Positions 57,076 to 64,000 of a stretch of DNA of 64,000 nt are shown here, in pieces. The stretch comes from Palsa-506 sp963709075. Lineage in GTDB: Bacteria; Actinomycetota; Actinomycetes; Streptosporangiales; Streptosporangiaceae. A program made the position numbers and the translations under genes. Location of the stretch: the NCBI GenBank assembly GCA_963709075.1, contig CAVPUY010000014.1, forward strand, positions 62,001 to 126,000. Reading direction: 5' to 3'. Under the pieces are notes generated by a model. The model searched no databases and was not told the DNA's origin. It worked only from the letters and a program-made list of their open reading frames with translations. Position 1 is the first letter of the stretch. Each line of letters starts with the position of its first letter.

Positions 57076-58308
57076 ATGACTGCGTCCGCCGCCGTTCTCC
57101 GCCTCCGGCGGGTGCTGCCGCCGGCTGAAGCTGCGCAGGATCGCGAGCGCTGGGCCCACCGCAGGGTCGGCATCGCCTGGGGCCTGCTGTTCCTGAACGC
57201 GCTGACCTTCTACCCCGGGGTTGCGTTCGTGCCATATCCCGTCGATAGTCGGCAAGGGCATCACGCAGGGCTCCCTGGCCGCGGCATTCCTGGTGGCGCT
57301 GGCCGTGAACCGGCGCGGTATCGTGCGCCCGAACGTGTTTCTCTGCCTGGTGAGCCTGCTCGTCGTCGAGGCGCTCATCACGAGCCTGCAACCGCAGCAC
57401 TTCGGTACCGTGTACCGGACCTTCCGGCTCGCCGGGTTCGTTGCCACGCTCTGGCTGCTGACGCCGTGGTGGGGCCGGCGCGACCTGCTGCTCGTCCGCT
57501 GCCATCTGACCGTGCTCTTGGCGCTGCTCGGCTCGGTGCTCCTGGGCCTGATAGTGGCCCCCGGGCATGCCCTCGCTCGCTGGCAGGCTCACTGGTGCGG
57601 TCTGGCCGATGCTGCCCACGGAGGTCGCGCACTACGCTGCGGTCACGATCGGGCTGGTGGTCGTGCTCTGGCTCTGCGGTCACCTGCGCGGCCGGGTCAC
57701 CTTGCTCGTCGTTGTCGTGGCGGGAGCTATCCTGCTCCTCACGCACACGAGGACCGCCCTGGTCGCAACGGTGGCGGGCATCCTGGTTGCCGGCCTGAGC
57801 CTGATCGTGGCCAAGGCGCGGGTGCGCAAGTTGTTCGCCGCTGCGAGCGTCGTGGCGGTCGATCGGGATCCTGACGCTGTCCGGCGTCATCACCACGTGG
57901 CTGGCGCGCGGCGAGGGCACGCAGGAACTGACCAACCTGACCGGCCGGACCACGGTCTGGTCTGCCCTGGTCAGCCTGCCGCGCGACAAATTTCAGGTGT
58001 TCTTCGGCTTCGGCCTGTCGAACAAGTCATTCAACGGCCTCCCCATCGACAGCAACTGGCTCGCGTCCTATTACGACCAGGGGCTTTTCGGGGTGACAGT
58101 CTGCGCGACGATCCTGATCTTCCTGCTCGTGCTGGCCTACTTCCAGCCCCGCGGCGTCCAGCGCGCGCTTGCCCTTTTCCTCATTACGTACTGCCTGCTT
58201 GCGTCGTTCACCGAAGTGGGTTTCACCGACGTCTCGCCGTACCTCCTCGAGGTCACGCTGGCCGCGTCACTGCTCGTGCCCTCGGTGGCGGGCAGGGAAC
58301 CGCCATGA
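57076..58308 (+). pseudogene. Wzy/O-antigen-ligase-like polymerase, three frameshifts
   Basis: The start at 57076 (TASAAVLRLRRVLPPAEAAQ) overlaps nothing but follows the previous stop by 4 bases. Four pieces read in frames 1, 2, 3 and 1, so each break is +1: near 57240, 57570 and 57865. Many helices are visible (GSLAAAFLVALAVNRRGIV, LTVLLALLGSVLLGLIVAPG, LLVVVVAGAILLLTHTRTAL). The O-antigen ligase signature is THTRTALVATVAGIL and the loop GLSNKSFNGLPIDSNWLASY. About 410 residues. It would polymerise repeat units outside the membrane. Confidence 0.78.
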
Positions 58309-58529
58309 GGACCGTGCCGGTCCACGGACCGCCGCCGCGCTGCCTGTCAGGGAGACCGGATCAAGCCGCCGCCCGCGACGGCGAGCCTGCGCGTGACCTT
58401 CGGGCACAAGATCATATCGCGCCCATCACGAAGAGGTCACGCCCAGCTTGTATCAGGGCCGGGTGGTGGCGGATCCTCTGTGAAGGGGTGGTGTGGCCGC
58501 CCCAGTCCGGCCGAGGTCTGGGGGTAGCG

Positions 58530-58637
58530 ATGAAAGTCCTGGCTGCAGGTGATCACGCCCACACCTGTGCCGCTCTAGTTCCATTCATGCATGCGGCTGG
58601 GCACCTGGACGGCCGGCCGCCCGGATGCCTGGCGTGA
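58530..58637 (+). pseudogene. N-terminal fragment of a nucleotide-sugar epimerase
   Basis: 35 codons starting MKVLAAGDHAHTCAALVPFM, recognisable as the Rossmann start of NAD-dependent epimerases (normally VLVAGDxGYIGAVLVPFL). The glycine motif is damaged and the frame ends after about 35 codons, just before the Wzx start. It resembles the leader fused to the YdcF gene at 44908-44970. Bases 58309-58529 upstream hold no recognisable gene. Confidence 0.55.
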
Positions 58638-58661
58638 TCGTCACCGCTCCGGGCAGTACTC

Positions 58662-60372
58662 ATGGCGGCTGAAGCGAGCGCCGAGGTAGGGACGGCGCTG
58701 GGGAAGTCACGGATAGCCGTTTTCTGGCGGCTGCAGGCCCACCGCGTCCGCCGCCTTGGCTGGGGCGTCGCGGACCAGGCCGTATCCAGCCTGACCAACG
58801 CCGCGGTGAGCATCTACGTGGCCCGCACGCTAGGGGCGGTGCAGTTCGGCGCCTTCAGCCTCGCCTACGTGACCTACTCGTTCGCGCTCAACGCGTCACG
58901 TGGCCTGGCCACCGACCCGCTGATGGTCAGGTTCAGCGGCGCTGAACTCCCAGCCTGGCGGCGTGCCGTCGCAAGCTGCACCGGCACCGCCGCGACCGTA
59001 GGCCTGGTGACCGGTGCCTGTGTGCTCGCGGCGGCCGCGTTCCTGAGCGGCACGACCAGGGTTGCCTTTATCGCCCTCGGACTGACGCTGCCTGGACTCT
59101 TGTTGCAGGACAGCTGGCGATATTCTTTCTTCGCGCTCGGGCGCGGCCACCAGGCATTCCTCAATGACATGGTCTGGGCAACGGTGCTCGTTCCTGCACT
59201 GCTGCTACTGCACAGCACTGGTCACGCTGACGTGTTCTGGTTCGTCTTGGCGTGGGGTGCCGCGGCGGCTGTCGGCGCGGCCGTCGGGCCGCTGCAGGCC
59301 CGCGTCGTCCCCCGGCTGTCGGGCGCAAGGGGATGGATATCCCGGAATCGTGATCTGGGCCCCCGCTATCTCGCGGAGAACACTTCCAACAGCGCCTCGG
59401 TCCAGCTGCGGACATACGGCATCGGCGTCATTCTGGGCCTGGCCGCCGTCGGATACGTGCAGGCCGCCAGCACTCTGATGGGCCCGTTCCTGGTCATCTT
59501 CTTCGGGATGTCCCTGGTCACGGTGCCGGAGGCGGCCCGGGTCCTGCGCGACTCGCCACGGCACCTGCCGCTCTTCTGCCTGCTGGTTGCCGGCGGGCTT
59601 GCCCTGCTGGGGCTCGCATGGGGAGTCGTACTGCTTGTGGCGCTGCCGAGAGGGCTTGGTCACCTGGCTGCTTGGCTCGATCTGGCGGCCGGCCTACCCG
59701 CTGGTGCTGCCGCTGACGCTGTCCGTCATAGGCTCGTGCGTCATCGCCGGCGCTGCCGCGGGCCTGCACGCCTTGGGGGCGGCCCACCGCAGCCTGCGCG
59801 CGATGATCGTCACGTCTGTCGCTTATCTCGCCCTTGGCCTGGCCGGGGCTGCTGCCGACGGAGCCTTCGGGACGGTGCGCGGCGCCGCGGTCGCGGCCTG
59901 GTTCGGCGCACTGCTGTGGTGGTGGGAACTGCGCGCAGCGCTGCTGGCGCCCGGCAAGGTACCTGCACCCAGCCCGTCCGGATCCCGCCGCCAGGTCGCG
60001 CGCCATCGCGGTTCCGCTAGGTCCGCCGGGATTCGCGCTCGCCGGCCGTTGGACACGCGGCCGCGCAGGCAGCCGGGCACGCCGCCCTCCTGGCAGCCGG
60101 GCACGCGGCCTCTCCAGCAGCCGGGCACGCCGCCGCCCTGGCAACTAGGCCCCCGCCCCCCCTGGCAATTCAGCCTGCGCATCCCCCGGCAGGTAAGGCT
60201 GCGGCGGCGGCGGGTGGACATGCGGCCACGCCGGCAGCTGGATCCGCGGTACTTCCGGCTCCCGGACTATCCGCAGCCGCCGCCGCAACTGCTCGACGCG
60301 CGGCTCCGCCGGCGCTCCAGCTACCCGCAGCCGCCGCATGCCCTGCGGCCCCATGAAAGCGAAGACGCATGA
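58662..60372 (+). CDS. Wzx-type polysaccharide flippase, one frameshift, with long basic Pro-rich tail
   Basis: ATG 58662. The typical N-terminal helix block is WGVADQAVSSLTNAAVSIYV then ARTLGAVQFGAFSLAYVTYS, as in actinobacterial flippases of the MOP superfamily. About 330 residues read in frame before a +1 shift near 59650-59690, after which the last helices continue (LVLPLTLSVIGSCVIAGAAA, TSVAYLALGLAGAAADGAF). A ~140-residue C-terminal tail follows, rich in Arg, Pro and Gln with repeated QPGT-PP-WQ motifs, which is unusual for a flippase. It would export lipid-linked repeat units. The stop overlaps the next start (ATGA). Confidence 0.82.
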
Positions 60373-62344
60373 GTGCCGGCGGACCGCCATCGCACAAGAT
60401 CTCACGCAGTAACAGGCGTCGTAAGAACCCGCCAGGCAACAGGCGCTTGCTGGGTTTGGTAGTCGCTAGCTGCCTTGTGCTAGTGCCCGCGCTTGTCGGC
60501 GTCCATCTGCTGTTCCCACGGCCCTGCTGCTGGCGGTTATTCCGTCGCCGGCAAGCCCACGCCAGTCTGTGACCAGCCAGTTCTTCGCTCACCATATAGC
60601 TACCACGCCGCGGCAGGCGCTTACCGGAGCGGCTCGGCCGGGCTGCCAACCTATGGCCGGCCAGGCTCGGACTTCCCAGACGATACCGCCGGAGTAGTCC
60701 TGCCGGCCGGCGCAAGAATTATGCCTCCTACCAGCTCAAACCGGACACCGTCTATTATTTGCTGCCGGGGACACACGTAGGCAGTTTCGAACCGGATACC
60801 AACGATGCCTTTGTCGGCGGGCGCTCCGGTGGCACGCCTGCCGTTCTTTCCGGAAATTACTCTGTCGGCGGCCAGGCGATCGACTCGAATGCTACTAACG
60901 GGAATCAGCCCGGCGTGACGATCGAGTACCTAACCATTGAAAAGTTTCAGCCAGCCACCAATGCCGCCGCAATCAACCAGGAGGCCAATACCGACTGGAC
61001 CATCCAGTACAACACGATTACCCGCAACGTACCCGGTGCCGGGGTGATCGCCGGAGCCAACAACATTCTTAAAGACAACTGCATGAGCTTGAACGGCCAG
61101 TACGGCTTCCAGTCCACAGATACCGACGGCTTCGGCAAGGACTCACTAACAGGCGGCCCGTACAACGTGACTGTCGAAGGCAACGAGATCAGCTATAACG
61201 ACACCTGTGACTTCGCGGGCGTGCTGAACAACTCTGCGATCGGCTGGTCGGATCACAACCCGGTGCCGCCACAGTACCGGAACTCGCACTGCGGCAAAGT
61301 CGTTCCCGATGGCGATCAGGGCGGATTCAAGCTCTGGCAGACGAATGGCGTGACTATCAAGGGCAATTACATCCACAACAACTGGGGCCCGGGCGGCTGG
61401 GCCGACACGGACAACGCGAATACCACCTGTACTGGCAACACGATCACGGATAACGAGGGCCAGGCGATAATCGAGGAGATCTCCTACAATTTCTCGATTA
61501 CGAACAACTACCTGGCACGCAACGACTGGACTGACGGGTTGAACAACTCAGGTTTCCCGACCGCCGCCATCTACATCAGCGAGAGCGGCAGCGACACCAC
61601 CTTCGGCGGCGTGCCTGCCTGCGCGGAGGCCGCCTGCTGCCGACCAGGGATCATATCCCACGCAGTCTGTCATCAGCCGGAACACCCTGGTCGACAATGG
61701 CGGCAGCATTTTTCTCTGGCAGAACTCTAACCGCTATTGTGCGGACGGATCCGACGGTGCCTGCACGCTGGTCGGCGGTGGGTCCGCCGGGCCGTTCACG
61801 CCCGTCCAGCGTGCGGTGCCAACCTTCCTCCGCCAACATCAACACCACCACCTACGTCGGCAACAAGACCGGCTCTCCGGCGAAGGACTGGTGGGACGGC
61901 TGCTGTGGCGAGACCGAGAACGTGCGGATCACCGGCAACGTGATTGACTTCAACCCGGCTCATATTGCGCATTGCAACCAAGCTGTTTGGCCAGATTGCG
62001 GCGCTGGTGGCATCTTCAGCGACTATGGCTCGCCGCCACAGACAAGACACCCGGGCTGGGTCATTCCGCCCAGCTGATGTTCTTCCAGCACAACACTGGT
62101 CAAAGAACACCTACCACGGCCCGTCGACCTTCTACGCCTGGAACCAAGGTAACGGCGACAACCCAGTTAGCTGGGCGGACTGGACCGGAAGAATTCGAGC
62201 GGCGACAAGTGCAGCTCACCCGGCGAACGGCTGAGCGGATACTGCACGGGCCCGTTTGGCCAGGATGCCGGCAGTACCTACAACAGCGCGCCGCCCGCTG
62301 CCCCTCCCTCGGCCCATACGGCGACCACCTCACCGCCAGGCTAG
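60369..62344 (+). pseudogene. Membrane-anchored right-handed beta-helix protein, multiple frameshifts
   Basis: ATG 60369 with a basic N-terminus and one membrane helix (LLGLVVASCLVLVPALVGVH). The frame breaks near 60525 and 60715, then runs long from about 60720 to 61620: PDTVYYLLPGTHVGSFEPDT, VTIEYLTIEKFQPATNAAAI, NVTVEGNEISYNDTCDF, GVTIKGNYIHNNWGPGGWAD, NFSITNNYLARNDW. These are parallel beta-helix (PbH1) coils. More breaks occur near 61625, 61815 and 62060, with pieces TENVRITGNVIDFNPAHIAH and NTYHGPSTFYAWNQGNGDNP, ending at 62344. Such surface beta-helix proteins often act on polysaccharide. The DNA of the central part is less GC-rich. Confidence 0.72.
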
Positions 62345-62621
62345 CGGTTCAGCGAGCGTGACCGTCTCGCGGAGAGCCGGTGCTGGGTGGCGTTACAAAG
62401 CACGTCACGGCCTGTCGGGCCGGATGTTTCCAGGAGATCGAGTCGGCGTCGTCGCCGTGCGGCCCTTGGGGTCCGGGCGGACGACGCGCCGCTGGTGCCT
62501 TCCGGTCAGCTTTGGCCCGGGCCACATGTGAACCAGGATCGCTACATAGGCGTCTTACCTCCCGTGGGGGTGTGTTATCTCCCGCAGGGGACCAATGTCT
62601 GGGCCCGTGCGAGGGAAAGCG

Positions 62622-62894
62622 ATGAAGGCTCCGGCGCTGCGTATCGTCCTCGGATGGCTCGCCATCCCCGGCTGGGTTGCTGAGTTCCTCGGGGCTGTAG
62701 CTGCGCCATTCGGGATCATGGCTTTCGCGTTAGCGGCCGACCTGGCAGGCACCCTTCGGAGATGGACAACTGGGTCCAGGCCCCGCTCTGGTCCTATGCC
62801 CGGGCATCGTCTTAGCGCTGCCCAGCTGACAGGGAGGCACCATTGGACAGGCAATCCCCGACTCGTCGGCAGCATTCGGGCGACACGGCTCTGA
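62622..62894 (+). CDS. Small putative membrane protein
   Basis: About 90 residues from ATG 62622 with a GAGGGA site seven bases upstream. The first half has two hydrophobic stretches (RIVLGWLAIPGWVAEFLGAV, PFGIMAFALAADLAGTL). The second half is Arg/Pro-rich and overlaps the next gene's start by ~50 bases, so it may be frameshifted after about residue 48. No family recognised. Confidence 0.4.
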   Translation: MKAPALRIVLGWLAIPGWVAEFLGAVAAPFGIMAFALAADLAGTLRRWTTGSRPRSGPMPGHRLSAAQLTGRHHWTGNPRLVGSIRATRL

Positions 62895-64000
62895 TCCCGG
62901 CGGGACGGACGCGAAGGCCCAAGCGGGCGCTGAGCCGGAGGAAGATCTTCGCGCGGGCGGTCGGAGTGGCTGCGGTCGGCGCTGCGGGGGGATCGGTGCT
63001 GACGGAGGCTACTGCCTCCCCGGCGAAGGCTGCCGGGCGCACCGTTGTGGCCGGGCAGTCCACGATCGTCGAGCAGGGGGCGGTGGCGCCCGCTGTCGTC
63101 ACGCTCACCGACGCCGCGACGATCGCCGTCGATGCCTCGCTGGGCAACGACTTCCGGGTGACCATCGCGGCGAACCGCACCATGGGCAACCCGTCCAACC
63201 CGGCGGACGGGCAGAAGATCACCTTCCAGGTCACCCAGGGCGCCGCCGGGTCGTCCACGATCACCTGGGGCAGTGGCTACGAGTTCTCTGCTGGCCTGCC
63301 GCAGCCCACCCTCAGCACCACGGCGGGCCAGACTGACCTGCTCGGCTTCATCTACAACGCGGCCAAGGGCAAATGGCTGCTGGCCGCGTTCGTGAACGGG
63401 TTCAGCCACGACGGCAGACGCCCAGCCGCACGGGCACCTACCGGCTGTTCCCGTCCGCGAGCGGGCCGTCCAGCCCGGTTTCCTATACCGGGCCGTTCCT
63501 GGCCGGCGTGGTGTTCGAGGTCACCACGGGCGGCACTGGTTCGACGGCTACTGGTGGTGGGTGTGCCCGTCCGGGCAGTCCACGTCGGCGCAGAAGTTCG
63601 CGCTGTGGGCCGTGTACAGCCACGGGATCGGGGCGCTGATCCCGGCGGCCACGGTTACTCGGGCCCGCTGACCGCCGGGCAGTGGAACTACGTGCCGCTG
63701 GCCACGCCGGTGCCGCTGGCGATCGGCGCCTGCTATAACGCCTGCACGGGGTTCAGCTGGTAGCTTCCCCGCACTAATAACCAGTTCGGCTCCGGTGATC
63801 CGTACAGCGCCGGGATCGTCAGCGGGCCGCTGTCCGCGTTCTCCGACCAGTCCGGGTCGCTGCCCGCGCCTTTTAGCATGCCTCAGGGGGTGTTCAGCGT
63901 CGCCGGGACCGATCCCACGGTGAACATGCCCGTCGTACGGGTCCAACTCGGCGAACTTCTGGATGGACGTCCAGGTCGACACCAATCCGCCGGCCGGCAC
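62843..64000 (+). CDS. Secreted DUF4082-like protein, frameshifted and truncated by the window edge
   Basis: The likely start is TTG 62843 with AGGGAGG upstream. A Tat/Sec-like leader (RRKIFARAVGVAAVGAAGGS) is followed by a beta-rich domain: ATIAVDASLGNDFRVTIAAN, GQKITFQVTQGAAGSSTITW, LLGFIYNAAKGKWLLAAFVN. Near 63410 and 63540 the frame changes. The resumed pieces TYRLFPSASGPSSPVSYTGP, KFALWAVYSHG, TAGQWNYVPLATPVPLAIGA and, after a stop near 63762, NFWMDVQVDTNPPAG follow the DUF4082 pattern (G.kF, LW, W..V.L..PV.i, ..W.DV). It runs off the right end. Probably a surface or matrix protein. Confidence 0.6.

Noticed and set aside
58309..58529. Short gene beginning at the ATG near 58305
   Set aside because: The translation has no recognisable motif and low-complexity composition; it may be residue of a deleted glycosyltransferase or epimerase region, but this cannot be supported.

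Overview
The window looks like chromosomal DNA of a high-GC filamentous-type actinobacterium (Streptosporangiales/Frankia-like grade). The signs are very GC-rich third codon positions, frequent GTG starts with ATGA/GTGA stop-start overlaps, a BTAD/SARP-type regulator, an F420-type LLM oxidoreductase, a PASTA Ser/Thr kinase and a TIGR03086 protein. I recognise no tRNA, rRNA or CRISPR array.

Layout. 1-3.1 kb: the 3' part of a very large one-protein sensor (BTAD DNA-binding regulator, membrane segment, beta-propeller, peptide-binding domain). 3.1-11.7 kb: a small Cys-rich protein, a membrane protein, a SRPBCC protein, an IS scar, then a NarL-type two-component system (minus strand) divergent from a DUF4097 lipoprotein, membrane protein and ABC exporter group (plus strand). 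11.75-13.33 kb: an ISL3-family element. 13.3-20.1 kb: tiny zinc-ribbon ORFs, an isochorismatase-fold hydrolase overlapping a dimethylformamidase-beta-like protein, a delta-60 repeat protein, and a cobalt-type nitrile hydratase operon (beta, alpha, accessory). 20.1-26.4 kb: a TetR regulator with twin palindromic operators divergent from a cupin, then assorted enzymes. 26.4-28.9 kb: a minus-strand pair (MscS channel plus small anchored protein) and an XRE regulator coupled to a ClpP-like protein lacking catalytic residues. 29.3-40.3 kb: a dimethylglycine/sarcosine dehydrogenase-like protein, membrane protein, ThDP enzyme, GNAT, a Cys-less DksA-like protein, LLM oxidoreductase, methyltransferase, a repeat-rich divergent intergenic region, PASTA kinase and HIT protein. 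40.5-42.9 kb: a STAND NTPase with homogenised TPRs. 43.3-45 kb: a GH12-like secreted protein and a YdcF protein.

45.3-62.3 kb is an exopolysaccharide locus: nucleotide-sugar dehydrogenase, GT4, asparagine synthase, bi-domain oxidoreductase, heparinase II/III-type protein, two Wzz-like proteins, Wzy, Wzx and a beta-helix protein. Genes are closely packed or overlapping and all on the plus strand, so one transcription unit is likely. The window ends in a secreted DUF4082-like protein.

The most striking global property is reading-frame breakage. About ten genes between 10 and 39 kb carry one or two frameshifts, and in 45-63 kb nearly every gene except the asparagine synthase is broken several times, mostly by an apparent +1 shift. 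Each piece still reads as good family sequence. The sequence alone cannot separate assembly indels from very recent decay. Coordinates of broken genes are given as the full reconstructed span.
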